Assembly (NCBI GenBank): GCA_947172415.1
Contig: OX359191.1
Coordinates: 9,250,996 to 9,314,995 of the forward strand
Direction of reading: 5' to 3'
DNA from: Chondrosia reniformis
Lineage: Eukaryota > Porifera > Demospongiae > Chondrillida > Chondrillidae
DNA: 64,000 nucleotides
This document shows, piece after piece, positions 50,801 through 63,914 of the stretch. The position numbers and the translations under genes were made by a program. The stretch's first letter is position 1; the number at the start of each line of letters is the position of its first letter. The notes beneath the pieces were generated by a model that saw only the letters and a program-made list of their open reading frames with translations, was not told where the DNA came from and did no database searches.

Positions 50801-53800
50801 CTCCCCTGCCCCTTCCCCTGGTCCAGGCAAAAGCCAAAGAAGAAGAAGAGGAATTGTTAAAGGAAAAGGCTACAATTGAAGGAGGAAGTGATCAGAGGAT
50901 GGAACTGGAGAGCAAATTGCTTGACCTCAAACATGCTCAAGAGAAGTACTCTGCAGCTGTCAGAGATAACCAACAAAAGATCAAACATTTCAACTCTAAA
51001 GTACGTAATGTACGAGAGTGTCACATTTGTGAGTGTCATGCTATGTGGTGTGGGAGGGTACAATGTATGAGGTATGGGAGGGTACAGTGTATGAGGTATG
51101 GGAGGGTACAGTGTATGAGGTATGGGAGGGTACAGTGTATGAGGTATGGGAGGGTACAGTGTATGAGGTATGGGAGGGTACAGTGTATGAGGTATGGGAG
51201 GGTACAGTGTATGAGGTATGGGAGGGTACAATGTATGAGGTATGGGAGGGTACAGTGTATGAGGTATGGGAGGGTACAATGTATGAGGTATGGGAGGGTA
51301 CAATGTATGAGGTATGGGAGGGTACAATGTATGTGGTATGGGAGGGTACAATGTATGAGGTATGGGAGGGTACAATGTATGTGGTATGGGAGGGTACAAT
51401 GTATGAGGTGTGATGTGGAGAGTGTCCACTGTGTCTGTGTAGATAGCAAAGCTGCAGCTGAAGGAGGAAGATGTGGAACTGTCACCAGAAGAGCTGAGTC
51501 AGCTGGACAAAAAGTCTGTTGAGGTTAGTTAAATAAACAAATAATCATTGCGGGTCAAATAAATTACACTGACTGTAATCAATTACCAAAGTCAAAGTTA
51601 CCAGTCATCCAATGATTGGAGAGTGACTGTCTCTCTCTGTGTGCGTGTAGTATGCTATTACTGTTTTGGAGGAGAAGCTGAAACAGATGACTCCTAATAT
51701 GGCCGCTATTGAGGAGTACAAACGCAAGGAGGAGCTATACCAGCAGAAGATGTCAGATCTGGTGCAGATCACTTCTGACAGGGATGATGCAAGGAGAGAG
51801 TTTGATGACATTAGGAAGCAGAGATTGGATGAGTTTATGGCTGGGTTCAGTGTGATAACTAGCAAGCTCAAAGAGATGTATCAGGTGAGAAGTCACTCTA
51901 ATGTATGATCTCACCTTCCTGCCACACCCCTGCCACACCCCTGCCACGCCCCTTAGATGATAACACTGGGTGGAGATGCTGAGCTAGAGTTAGTGGACAG
52001 TTTAGATCCATTTTCTGAAGGCATTGTGTTCAGGTGAGTTTGTGACCTCGTTAAGATGCTTGTGTTGACATTGTGTGCATTCCATTGTCAATGAATAAAC
52101 TGTTGCTTAGCAACAAATATACTAATCAACAGCTGCCAGGAGCAGCATTTGTCAGCAGTGGACCTGATGATAGCATTCTGTCGTTGTAACATTCAGCTCC
52201 ACCCTACATAGTTGGGAGGGCTGTGATGAGTGCTGAGGTAGTATAGTTGGGAGGGCTGTGATGAGTGCTGAGGTAGTATAGTTGGGAGGGCTGTGATGAG
52301 TGCTGAGGTAGTATAGTTGGGAGGGCTGTGATGAGTGCTGAGGTAGTATAGTTGGGAGGGCTGTGATGAGTGCTGAGGTAGTATAGTTGGGAGGGCTGTG
52401 ATGAGTGCTGAGGTAGTATAGTTGGGGGGGCTGTGATGAGTGCTGAGGTAGTGTAGTTGGGAGGGCTGTGATGAAGTGTCTGTGTCAGTGGGACCTTTTT
52501 CATTTCGCGCAAGTCACAAGGGTTGTGTCTGTTTTGTAGTGTTCGTCCTCCCAAGAAGAGTTGGAAGAACATTTCAAATCTCTCGGGAGGTGAAAAGACA
52601 CTTAGTTCACTGGCCTTGGTATGTAGAAACCAGTTATGTTGTTGTGTGAGCATGTGATTAGGGTAGTCAGTGTCTAAGTAGACATGGTTAATTGTTCAAT
52701 TACTGATCATTTTCATTGAATTAACAATCAAAAGTGTTAAAAATTGCAATAAATTGTGTTTCTCCATTTGCACACATAAGAAGTGCCCCTCCTTTAGTGT
52801 ATTGTGATGAGATTAATCCTCACTTTCCACTTTGTTTCTCCTCACTTTCCACTTTGTTTCTCCTCACTTTCCACTTTGTTTCTAGGTGTTTGCTCTGCAC
52901 CACTACAAGCCCTCCCCCCTCTACGTGATGGACGAGATTGATGCAGCACTGGACTTTAGGAATGTCTCCATCATTGCTCACTATATAAAGGTACATGCAT
53001 GCATCAGCGATGAAGAGGTATTTGTAAGTGGTAGTCTGAAGTGTGGTATAGATCACTTAGTTGTGTAATTCATGTTTGGAATGATTAGAGGAGGACAGTA
53101 TACCTAATTCACTGGTGTGTTTAATGGGACACTTTATGGCTTCTAATAACATAATTCAATCACTCTCACTTTATAATGGGGAGCAAGAGGGCCTCAGGTC
53201 AGGTGTCTGAGCAAGTGTGCTAGCTATGTATCCTATTCCAGCTGAGGAGTATTGTCTTGATTGCTCTGGCTGTGAGATGGAGGAGGATTTCAGGTCAACT
53301 TGTGTAAACTTGTGAAAACTCTGATTTCTCAATCAATTCCTGTTTAACTGATGACATGTGAACTGCATTTATATAATAGCTAGCTTGTATTGATACAAGA
53401 TTGCTATGATCACTGAGTGTTAGAGTTGTCACATTCCATTGATGCTTGAATGCACTTACAATTCTTTGCATGTTTAATTACAAACAAGAGGTATTTAGAA
53501 TATCCACTCACTCAGTGTCTGTGTGCACTTAACCACAATCTTACCATGCGAGGTTCCACAGGGTCTCTAGTGCAGGTACCATTGGTATAATTATGTGCCA
53601 TCTTGAGTAAGCAGTTTGATGTAATAGGTATGTTTTTATGACCTAACTGCAATGGAAATTGGAATTCAATCTCTTCCATATATGGTTAATTGCTCTAATA
53701 AGATGATAGCCTTTCTAGCTCATCCATAGAAACCATAGTCTCTAGTGTGACACTCCCAGCCTCTAGTATCCAATCAGGACTTGTGTGACAGCCAATCACA

Positions 53801-54429
53801 ACAATAGATTATAAGTCTTAGCTATCCTCATTGCAGAACTATTGTAAGTTTATACACTGAGGGTAACTCTGAAAGTACATAGTACAAAGTACATTACTTT
53901 TCTTAAAATTTGTGTTCTATATATATCTGTTTACACTTTCTTTTAAATTATGTATCATTTAAAGAGACATTGAATTTGAAAGAGTGTAACAGGATAGTTT
54001 CTAGTGTTGTCTGTTAACCTCATCTTATGTTGTCTAGTTGTCAAAGCCTGTCAGTTGATATGGCTGATCTAAATAGTCTTGGATGTGGTATTTGGGTGTG
54101 GTACCTGGACATCCATCTTTGTGTAATGGGAGGTCCAATGGTAGACTCATTTTAGCATGACTGAAAGGCTCTTTCATTTGTGTTAATTACACTCCACTGC
54201 TGCTATAAGGTTTGATAGTCAGATGTATTTCTTGTGTTTCCTATTCCTATAGGAAAGAACCAAGAATGCTCAGTTTGTCATCATTTCTTTGAGAAACAAC
54301 ATGTTTGAATTAGCTGACAAGCTAATTGGAATATACAAGACTTATGATGTCACCAAGAGCGTCGCCTTCAATCCATCTGCCTTCAAGGCAACTCTAGCAG
54401 GGCAACCTCTTAAGGATAAGAACAGCTAG
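44852..54429 (+). CDS. SMC4: SMC4, condensin core ATPase
   Basis: Twenty-nine exons, all in phase, encode 1232 residues. First: 44852-44995, 45190-45381, 45450-45629, 46627-46791, 46847-46974, 47102-47199. Middle: 47258-47300, 47368-47452, 47516-47581, 47663-47740, 47798-47843, 47900-47997, 48054-48175, 48230-48400, 48460-48732, 48797-48929, 49021-49111, 49170-49261, 49330-49434, 49918-50096, 50153-50290, 50347-50491. Last: 50827-51000, 51443-51523, 51651-51884, 51957-52033, 52540-52618, 52886-52990, 54253-54429. Walker A is GPNGSGKS (residues 55-62); the hinge lies in exons 15-17 ([18 protein letters not shown]); the ABC signature is LSGGEKTL and Walker [13 protein letters not shown], between two long coiled coils. 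SMC4 pairs with SMC2 in condensins I and II to compact mitotic chromosomes. The N-terminal tail (about 25 residues) is much shorter than in vertebrates. Introns 3, 19, 22, 23 and 26 hold minisatellites. Confidence 0.98.
45665..46625 (+). repeat. Array of 17 acceptor-plus-exon copies in SMC4 intron 3
   Basis: Each unit of about 52-60 bp is a pyrimidine tract ending ctccctcctag or ctcccccctag, then the first 24 coding bases of exon 4 (GGTGAGGTAGAGCAG followed by ATTGCTCTT or ATTCCTCTT), then GTTAAT/GTTAGT/GTTAAC and a tattaactg spacer. I count 17 copies before the true exon start at 46627. The copied coding part is eight codons (GEVEQIAL or GEVEQIPL), never frame-shifted. Confidence 0.96.
49447..49905 (+). 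repeat. 17-bp array in SMC4 intron 19
   Basis: About 27 copies of gatccactagaccgcct (c/t/a variants). Each has a CTAG that resembles an acceptor core. The true acceptor (ctcttgtag) follows directly at 49917. Confidence 0.95.
50500..50820 (+). repeat. ~29-bp pyrimidine array in SMC4 intron 22
   Basis: About ten copies of ccccctgacactattcctcc with spacer ctgcccca. The acceptor context cccctggtccag at 50826 resembles a variant unit (ccccctggtccc). Confidence 0.92.
51052..51412 (+). repeat. 24-bp array in SMC4 intron 23
   Basis: About 15 copies of ggtatgggagggtacagtgt plus atga, starting about 50 bases after the donor. All three frames stay open on each strand because the unit is 24 bp and stop-free; no coding meaning. 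Confidence 0.95.
52205..52475 (+). repeat. 35-bp array in SMC4 intron 26
   Basis: Eight copies of a 35-bp unit, gtatagttgggagggctgtg followed by atgagtgctgaggta. Confidence 0.95.
52991..54252 (+). other. SMC4 intron 28 (1.26 kb)
   Basis: The longest SMC4 intron, AT-rich, before the last exon. No repeat array, nested gene or RNA gene was recognised. Confidence 0.75.
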
Positions 54430-54773
54430 TTTGACAATGATATACATTACAAGGGCAACTCGTATATTCACGTGCAATAGTTTGATTGTATTCCTAATAA
54501 CTATGAATATGATTGTGGTCGTTGTGGAAGTGTTCGTGTTTGTGGTTCACCCTAGCCGGGAGCAGCTTTATGCAGGAAGCCAGATTGTGCGGGTCTGCTC
54601 GTTTCCAGGGGATACCGATGGAATGTACACCAAAGTAACATCCAGTTCATAACAGTCGATTGGTTTACCGCGTCAGTTTATCTAGTGTGTTGGGAGAGTA
54701 TCGCCACTTTGACTGCGAGAGTTGTAAATAAGAAAAATATTTTGTTAAATTTACAGTGTACGGCAGACAGAAG
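54430..54773. other. Spacer between SMC4 and RERE
   Basis: 344 bp between the SMC4 stop and the RERE start. The sequence atttacag at 54749-54756, 18 bp before the RERE ATG, could be the acceptor of a 5' leader intron. Nothing else recognised. Confidence 0.55.
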
Positions 54774-57700
54774 ATGCCGAGTGGCTCTAGGCGATCCGCT
54801 AGGAGAAAAGAAGGTTCCACGAACAAGGAATCGAACGGAAAGGACAACAAATCGACTAATGAATCAGGTCGTGTTTTGAGACCGCGAGTTCCTAAGCAAA
54901 AAATCAACAGTAAAAGCGAGAAGAAGGGAGGTAGTAATTCGGGAGCCAATTCCTCGAAGAATGGGAGCAATGGAAAGAAGCGATCTCCCTCCAAGAAAGG
55001 CACTCACTATACGTCACCGACTGGAGAGGAGTACCACGCGGGAGGTATACGGGAACTTCTGCCCTGTCCATTGTGAACTTCACTGAACTGTGTCCCATCC
55101 TGTAGATTATGCCTATATGGACAGTCAACGCCCAGACCAGTCCTACCACGTCTGCCAGATAAGAGAATTCAAACACGTAAGGCAATTTCATAAAGTGTCT
55201 CATCTTCACTTTTGTGTATAGTTACAGTTTTATGCGTTCAGTTGTGACAAGTGACGCGGTTCACTTGTCGGAAGATTTCACTTGATTCTCTCTCGTATAG
55301 AGGATTGGTGCAGTGTAGAGACTTGCGAAGAGTGTAAATTGTTTCCCCAAATGATTATTTCTACTTTGTGTGGATAATGCAAAAAAACTCAATTAATGCT
55401 TGTTATGTTAACCTATTCCTATTCATAAGCTTTTCAACGATTTAAGTAGAATTTGTAAACTTATTTCATTTTCTCTTTCCAAATGCTATTGAAGGGTCGA
55501 AGGGACGCCGTCATCGCTGAAGTGGTGTGGTTCTTCCGTGTTTCTGAAATACCTGAATCCTTATATGCTCATCTCCTCGAGGATCGCAGGAAAGGTGAAA
55601 TATTTCCCCGACACTTTGTATCTTGTGGAAATGTTAATTGAATTCATAGATTTAACTCTTAATATGGGGTGATGAATATAATTATCACACACGTCTTTTT
55701 TGCTCTGGGTAATAACTACCATTTGGTAAAAAGAGTAATTTTGCTTCAAGGATAATGTAGTACATTTTGTTTCACTTGGTTGCTCCACTATGACCACAAG
55801 ATTGTATGATGTGACGATTTAATTAGCTGATGCTTTACAGTAGATGCTCCTTTTCTCTGTAGAGAGAGATGATTTTAGTGATGTCCGTCTGAGACAGCGG
55901 GAACTATTCATAGCTCACAACATTGACTCACACCCTGCCAGTCTATTTAGGTGAGTCTGACTAGTTACAATAGTTGTGGTTACAATAACAGAAATGTGTA
56001 GCAGCACTTGTATGGCTTCATGACGCATGTAATTGGACAAGCTGATTTGCCGCGTTGTGTTCTTCTAGTAATCCACTCAATAGTAGCCCCACATTTAGAG
56101 GTCCACTCAATAGTAGCCCCACATTTAGAGGTCCACTCAATAGTAGCCCCACATTTAGAGGTCCACTCAATAGTAACCCCACATTTAGAGGTCCACTCAA
56201 TAGTAGCCCCACATTTAGAGGTCCACTCAATAGTAGCCCCACATTTAGAGGTCTACTCAATAGTAGCCCCACATTTAGAGGTCCACTCATTTTAAGTTCT
56301 AAAAGGTTAGAGGATCTTGCACATTTCCTGCTCCTGAGCCTTTCACTGATGAATCTCCTTACAATTTGTGGTAACTAATACGTAGATTGTAACAATGATA
56401 TTATTCAATTTCTGTAGTATTGTATTTACATTCACTTGATGTAGTTGAACATTATATGATGTCCTCATACAGTTTGGTACATACTGACAGGTTCTGACAC
56501 AAATTTGTTTTCACTTCACAAAACTTTCCACTTCTTTTAACTGCTCCAAGTATGCTGTTTGCCATAGCCTAAAGTGTTGGCAATAAGCATTGGAATGTGG
56601 CATCTTTGTAGGAATGTACTCATAGAAAACCTTCAAATTCTCTTTATTAAAGCCATAGCTCCAATGGACTGGCTTACTGGGATCACATTCCAATGGCTTT
56701 AGAGTTAGGTTAGGTTACACCAGAAATTGTGAAGTTTAAGAGAATTGACACTTTCACAAGTGAACTCTAGAATGGCCAGGCTAGATAGAGTAACTATTTG
56801 AGGGAGAGAGTAGCTATTTTATGTGATAATTTGTTCTTTTTCAGAGGAAGGTGTTTTGTGAAGAAGTTGGAGGAGGTCACCAGCATGGTGGAAGTCCTAA
56901 ACCAACCGGATACCTTCTTTTATGAACTTGGTTACGGACCAGAAACTAGGTATATAGTATTGTATTGTATTCCTCATATGTATATAATAGGTTTCTCTAT
57001 ATCTGTGTCAGCACAATTGCATATATATGGACATTCAGTTTATGTATAGCAGATGTCATGGGAAGGAGTGTTTATGTTATTGAGTCTATGAATTTAATTA
57101 TGATCTTTGAATTGGCTGTGAATATGATTTGTGGTTGCTACTCCTTAATATGAATGGTGTTATGTTGTGGTGGGCGGAACACTTGTGGTAACCCCTTGAA
57201 TATCACTTTCTCTTCTTTCTCTCTCCTCTCCAGGCATCTCACCCTACTGAATGAAAAGAGAGACTGTTTCATCCCATTCAGTCACCAGGTAAGGTGGTTA
57301 GAGTGTTTGCACTAAGAGAATTCACTTTCTGTACAATCTCTTTCAACAAGCAACTCAATAGGAAACTGCTTCAATCAGTACTTCTTTCTGTAACAGTATC
57401 TTGATTGGCAACACATTTGTATGTGTAATGAGCTGAGTGTACTAGAACACTTATATGGCTGCTCCTTTGGTTAATCTCTCTATCAGCAACTCTTTTGCAC
57501 TTAACACAGTTCCACCTCCTAAGGGGGAGTGGTCTTGCTGGGTGGGCGTGGTTTAATATGCTGCATTACTCTATAGGCAGCAATCCCTGACCTCATTGCA
57601 GAGGAGAATTCAAAGGAGGAAGGGGGCGGGGCCAGCCATGTCGCCTGCTCCTCCCCCAAAGCAGCTGAAAAGAATGGATATAGCTTGTTACCAGAGGAAA

Positions 57701-60700
57701 AGTGCCGTGAAGTGAAAGTGAGTATTGAAAATGAATACTTGTTATAGCTTCTGATTTGTTTAGTGTAACCATGTTTTGAGCAGTAGACATTGTTTGTGTG
57801 TTTAGACATCTTCTAATGTACACATGTGCAGGTATGGACACCCAGCGAGGAGAGTATTGATGATGACGGGCTTCTGATGTACTTGAGAGCGGCTAGGTGA
57901 GGTAGCTGTCTTTATAGAGAGGTAGTCTCTGTATAGGAGCAGTCTTTATGGAGAGGTAGTCTCTGTATAGGAGCAGTCTTTATATTCAATTGGTTGTTTA
58001 TGTGAGCAACTTTTGTGTGTAATTATGTAATTATGTAAGGTCAGTTGAGCCAAGATTGTCTAGAGTTACCTGAAACACTTATTCTAATTAGTTGGTCTTG
58101 TAAAAGGTAATTCCAATAAATTTGTCAGGTTCGGTGAAGAGATTGTTTCATTTGATAGTCAAAGGGATCCTTATTGCACTCACTGAAGTGATCAGTTGGT
58201 CAAGTTGTGGTTCACTTCCCAAAGATAGATGCAATCTCTAAATCAATTCTGAGGTTTTCCTTTAATGTCCTTCAGCTGCTGAACAATGCCTCAATGGTAG
58301 TCACAATGGAGGACATGTTCTATGGCTTCTAATGGCCTGACACAAGTGGTGCCCGCTTAGGAAATACCTTGTTTTGTGTGCAATACCTGGCCGTTTGTGG
58401 AGTGACTTGTGGTAATGTCATTCATAAAGACCCACTCACCTCTTGATACAGACTGCTCCACACAATACCCACTCACCTCTTTGTACAGAGTGCTTCTTTA
58501 AAGTGACTGTTTATGTATATGTAGCTATTCAATGAATGTTTCCACTAGCTAGTATTTCAAGATGACATCTTTAGAATAAGAATCACCTTTTGACATTTTC
58601 ACTTTAATAAGCACATTTTCTGTATTATAATACGCACTTACAAGATTATACAATAGTTTAAGAGATCTTTTATTGAAATCCATTATGATGTAATCCCATG
58701 GTTAAGTAATGCTTAAATAGGATATATCACCATTTTGTAACTAATCCAGTGTGACAAATTATTCTCACTCTCCCTAACTCTCTCCATCTGGCCTTCTCCC
58801 CTCAGGAGCATTGCTCTACATGCTGGATTGTGCGTCAATGGCTACCTCAGGGAAGGTTATTCAGTAAGTCCACTCTGCATCCATAATTACATTAGTCTCT
58901 CATAATGGGACTCCTCCCTGTATGAATAATTGAATGGTTATGTCAACTGACAAAGGTGTAAAATGATGTCATCCGACATATTAGATGTGCTCTTTCAGTT
59001 AACAGCTGTTTTAGGGCTAACCTGACTGCAGAAGCCACAACAGTGCACACAGTACTGGGTATGGCTTCACTTCCAGGCCACACAATACTAAATTACATTA
59101 ACTCCATCTAACCAGGCTATTAATTTGTACTTGTTGTATATAGCAAACCACCTTTGGTGAAGTACATTTTATTCAAATGAATTTAAACTTCTCATCTTAA
59201 TCTGTAGTTTATATCATTAAAATATCCTCTCCCTCTCCCTCTTCCTCTCCCTCTCCCTTTCCCAGGCTGCTGGCGCTGATCAAACAACTCAGAGAGCTTA
59301 TGATGTGGTGAGTGTGATGTTTTACTAATGTTCCTTACTGATGACATCATATGATGATCAAAGCCTAGGGCTGTAGCTTCTCTGTGGATATTTGACCATT
59401 TGAGATGTCATTACATGTCACCCTCAGTTACTTGTAACTGTGTACGTATGTGCCAGTGTTCAGCCCTGCATGATTCACCTATCTTTGTCCTCAGCTGTGG
59501 GAGCACCAGTTTGACACATCTGCTGCACTACAAGATTTGGTCAAATCACCAGATGCACAGTCGCTCATACAATCAAAGTACTGGAGTGCTGAGGAGACGG
59601 TAAGTCACTATTATTGATAAGTGTGTAGGGTGCAATTGCTTTGTTGAGTACAATTGAGCATTTCCTTTTAACATTGACTGTTTTCCTTTTTGATTATAGA
59701 AGTGTTTCACTAGAGGAGTGAAACAGTTTGGGAAAAACTTTTACAAGATTCAAAAGGAGTATTTCCCAGACAAAAATGTGGTAAATGGCTGACAGTAGGA
59801 ATAGTCTAAAACACCATTATCTTATTTACATATATGGTTGAGGCTAATGGATGCCAATAGGCTAATAGCTCAGGGGATGACCCTAATAGGAAGCCATTTT
59901 AGTGGTACATATAAAGTTCACAAGCACTTGCTCACCCCACAACCCGCCCAGCTTGTGATCCTTCATTACTACATATGTATGTTCTGTATTGGCAGACTGA
60001 ATTGAACAGCTACTACTACTTTTGGAAGAAGTCTCCCGTAGGACTGTCCTCGCGAGCTCACAGACGGCAGATGAAGCCACGGCACATACGCATGTGGAAG
60101 CAAATGGCCAAAGTGACCCCACCCCCACCTGAAAGGGAGATTAGTGAGTTACCCACCCCACCCTACCCCAGAGGTGTTACATTTTGCTTTGAGATCTTGA
60201 GTCAAGTGGATACATACATATGTACATATGTATGTACATATGTATGTCATATATACTATGGATAGTATGACCTCAATTTCTTTCCTTTGTCTAGTTGATT
60301 TGTCTTCTTGTGATGAGGGAGATGATGAGAATTATAGAGATAAAAGGTGAGAGGATTGCCAGTATTCAATGGCCTGTTTGGTTGGTTGAGCGTATGTTGC
60401 CTTCCTCTACAGTATCTACGCTTGCAGACACTGCTACTCAACTAGTAAGTCAGCATGCATGTGACTTGCATGTGACTTGCATGTGACTTGCCTAGTCATG
60501 TTTCATGAAGATCACTGGGTGATGTTGTGTCCTGTAGGTTCTCCATCTTGGAGGCATGCTGGCAGTGGGAGGATGCTCCTTTGTAAAGAATGCCAAACAC
60601 ACTTCTTTAAATATGGTGAAATGAGAGATGTTCCAAGTTAGTATGCCCTCCTCTCTGCCCTCACCTCCCTCCCCTCCCTCTCTCCGCCCTCCCCCTCACC

Positions 60701-62654
60701 TCCCTCCCCTCCCTCTCTCCACCCTCCCCAAATACTAACTGCTCCCTCTTTTCTAGATCGTGGTGCTGCTCCTCAAGTACTATATAGGGATTATCATCAG
60801 GTACAGAGTGTAAAGTTCAAAGTTTGTCATACATTAGATTCACTGTAGTATGGTTGTATAGGCTGTTCAACTAGCCAACCTGGAAAATGGCCGCCGTACT
60901 ACACGCAACAATGGCTCACAGCAGAAAGGCTTGAGAAGTGGGAAGGCATACAAGTCATCTGAAAGTGGAAGTGGAGATGATAATTCTGGAACCGAAACAG
61001 ACTCTTCAGGAGATGATGAAACTACCTATTCCTCCGTACCAAAATTCTCTAACATTCAGGTTAGTGCAAGCTACGTACACACTATACTTCAACCTGGTGA
61101 AGTAGTACACTACATGAACTCTAAGCTACGTAGTGTACTATAACTGATCTCATGTGACTCTTCATTTTGTAGAGACGCAAGTCCCTCCTCACCACTCTTT
61201 GTCTTGATCAAGAGGACGAGGAAGATGTGATTCCACCCATCAAGAAACCAAAGAAAATGGAAATAATCAAAGAAGAGGTACGTATGGTCACATGCAATAC
61301 TCGTATGTTTGACTAGTAAATAACATCTGTATTTCTATTCAGGAGAAGGAAGTTAAAATGCCGCCTCCTATTATAAAAAGGGAGGAGCCCTCAGATAAGG
61401 GTGCAACCACTTCATCATCCAGGGTTTCCCCCATGTCAGGTGAGGAACATGAGGACACTCCCTCTCAAGATGGTGATGCTATGCAGGAAGATGAGTTTAT
61501 CTCGCCGCCCACTCCAACCTCATTCCGTCGAGTGGTTCCCAGAGGAACAGATGGAGAGGTATCAGCTAGGACACACTTAAACTACATTCACCCAGAAAAT
61601 GCTCACTATCTGATGCAAAAGAAAGTGCAGATCAGATCAGACAAAGGAAAAGAAGTATGTTTCAAAGGGACCAATGCAAAGCTTCCTTTACTGTGTCGTT
61701 TGTACCTTTTAATAGACTCTCAAGTCAAACACCAACACGCCTGGCCCTTCTCGAGGTCACGGAGACAAACACTCTAGCTTCCCATTCCCTTCACCTACCT
61801 TGCATTCGTCCATTGCTATGGTAACTCATAATGAATCCATGGCAACCACTCATCCACTGTTTTCTTCGCAGGCTCTGCCCACTCCAGTATATCATCCGGA
61901 TGGTGGAGCTCCAGATCCAGCCTCGTGGCAACAGTACCAGATGGCCATGGCCCATCACAGTCACTTGTCTAGTCAGCACTCTCCACACCACGTACACTTT
62001 AGAGAATCTGGACACTCTAAAAGCAGTTCCAGTTCCTCTAAACATTCATCCCAGCACTCCCGCCAAATGGAGGAGAGCCTGCAACAAAAACAGCAACAAA
62101 AGCAGCAACAAAAACAACAACCACAGCAGCAAGCCAGAATGATGCCTACTGCTGGGTTGGTGGGACTGAATCCTAGAGGCAGTGAATCCCACCACTTGCT
62201 GCTGCCAGGCCTCCATCCAGAGCTGATGCAAGCGGCTGTCACTTCTACAGACACATCTGAGAGGCAGCAGCAGCAAGCCCTGATGCAGCAGGCCCTCCTG
62301 CAGCACCAGGGAGGCCTCCAGATGGTTGTGCCAGCTGGACACAGTCTGGAGAACATGATGCTTCAGGCTGCTACTACACAGCAGCAGCAAATGATGCCTT
62401 TTGCAATGATGAACCCTTCTCTGGTCAACCACGGATTTATATCTGCAGAACAGCTTCAAATGATGTCCTTGCCACATTGGAGGTCGCAAATGGAGTTGAT
62501 GCGAGGTCAAGTGCCTCAGATGGACAATCTGGTGATGGTAGCTCCAAACCAGACAGTTGTCGCCCAGATGCTTGCTGCTCAACAACAAAGTCAACAAAGT
62601 GGCACTGGTGGACCAACTCCCATTCATAAACCAGTAATTGTAAACTCAACCTGA
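54774..62654 (+). CDS. RERE: RERE/atrophin-type corepressor (BAH-ELM2-SANT-GATA)
   Basis: Twenty-one exons keep phase and encode 1036 residues. Exons: 54774-55044, 55106-55176, 55495-55594, 55863-55950, 56845-56949, 57234-57288, 57577-57717, 57832-57896, 58806-58863, 59266-59307, 59495-59599, 59700-59780, 59996-60143, 60295-60346, 60413-60444, 60538-60636, 60757-60800, 60862-61059, 61173-61277, 61343-61654, 61716-62654. Domain order: basic N-terminus, BAH (about 85-190; VVWFFRVSEIPESLY), ELM2 (LLMYLRAARSIALHAG), SANT (FTRGVKQFGKNFYKIQKEYF), atrophin signature YYYFWKKSPVGLSSRAHRR, GATA-type finger (ACRHC...CKEC) and a Gln-rich C-terminus. RERE/atrophin recruits HDAC1/2 and acts in retinoic-acid and other patterning pathways. 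The combined N-terminal domains and atrophin-like tail mark the ancestral full-length form. The exon 20 donor could be 61654 (GTATGT, chosen) or an earlier in-frame GTATCA. Confidence 0.95.
56072..56290 (+). repeat. 30-bp array, 7 copies, RERE intron 4
   Basis: Seven nearly perfect copies of a 30-bp unit, ccactcaatagtagccccac followed by atttagaggt. The atttag|aggt core resembles an acceptor/donor fusion and the exon 4 end (TATTTAG|GTGAGT), but the real donor lies more than 100 bp upstream. Confidence 0.95.
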
Positions 62655-62894
62655 GATTTAGAAGTAGAAAGTTTCTTTAGGATTTCAGTTTGTGTAACAA
62701 GTTGCATGTAGTGTATTGACCCACCACTTTATAAGGTCTTCCTGTCCCTGTAACACTGGTGTATTACACAATGTTATTTTATCAATTTTTGTATTTGCTT
62801 TGTCATATGTATGATTCCATTGGTCACACTATAATAGTACCTTATGAGCTCCATAGCCAGATATACTTCATGCTTGGGTAGTTGTAAGTAGTAT

Positions 62895-63385
62895 TATATA
62901 TCTGAAAGAAGGGCAAATATATATAACAAAACTCTTTGGATATGTTTTATGGATGTCTGTGAATGCTGACACCAAGTTTCACCTTCATATCTTTCCAATT
63001 GACAGAGTTGCAGCGCTAAATGTAAATTAGATTCTGGTATACAAATTTAATGTATGGTGAGAGATAGGGCAAATGTGAGCAAAATTCAAAATTTGCAAAA
63101 CTCTTTGGATATGTTTTATGGATGTCTGTGAATGCTGTCACCAAGTTTCAGCTTCATATCTTACCAATTGACAGAGTTGCAGCACTAAATGTACATTAGA
63201 TTCTGGTATACAAATTTAATGTATGGTGAGAGATAGGGCAAATATGAGTGAACTTCAAAATTTGCAAAACTCTTTGGCTATGTTTTATGGATGTCTGTAA
63301 ATGCTAACACCAAGCTTCAGCTTCATATCTTTCCAATTGACAGAGTTGCGGCACTAAATGTATATTAGATTCTTGTATATTTAAT
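62895..63385. repeat. 169-bp tandem repeat, three copies
   Basis: ctctttggatatgtttta recurs at 62932, 63101 and (as ctttggctatg) 63270, giving a 169-bp period. Copies differ by a few per cent and the third is truncated after about 63385. The length is typical of satellite-like monomers. Confidence 0.93.
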
Positions 63386-63823
63386 GTACTTAAGGGAGTT
63401 TCATAATAATATAAATGGCCGACCTAGAGAAGGAAATATTGTAAAAACGGTACTTTTATATGTATATCTTATTAACGAGAACGCTTTTAAGATTTTTATA
63501 CACATGGATATTCACTCTGTAATACTTGATTGTTTTGAAGCAGTATCTGTCCATATATATTATATGGATGTCGCTAAAGTGAAAAATCGCCAATCGATTG
63601 CTAACGAAACTCCAAAGGAAAAGAATTGGACCATACCGAACGCTACCATCCACGACGCTCAGAGGCCGGGATCGGTGGTAACGCTCTGCCGAGTTGAGCT
63701 TTGGGTGTCACTTGCGTGAGAAGAACCAGTTCTTCTCGATATGGCCGACTCATATGAATCCTAAGATATCAGATGCCAATCCCACATACGTGGAACCCCC
63801 CCGAAATCCGGATTATTGGTGAG

Positions 63824-63914
63824 CACGTCTCTATGGCACCAACCGATTAGGAGACAGCTTCAGAGTCTAAGCGCTACCAACCTCTATGGGAACCGCTACC
63901 ACCATAGAGATGTG
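63824..63914. repeat. Inverted repeat with 65-bp spacer
   Basis: cacgtctctatgg (63824-63836) is matched in reverse complement by ccatagagatgtg (63902-63914), with one mismatch. A third partial copy, cctctatggg, lies at 63881-63890. This could be a terminal or foldback element. Confidence 0.6.

Noticed and set aside
50857-51522. 222- and 190-codon frames with YGRVQCMR or PHTLYPPI repeats
   Set aside because: Artefacts of the stop-free 24-bp array in SMC4 intron 23.
42110-54773. Operon of the four tandem plus-strand genes
   Set aside because: Spacers of 123-344 bp are compatible with separate promoters, and I saw no splice-leader acceptor pattern common to the gene starts.
63384-63719. 111-codon plus-strand frame near the right end
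   Set aside because: No recognisable domain, AT-biased first half and no supporting splice sites; not strong enough to call a gene.
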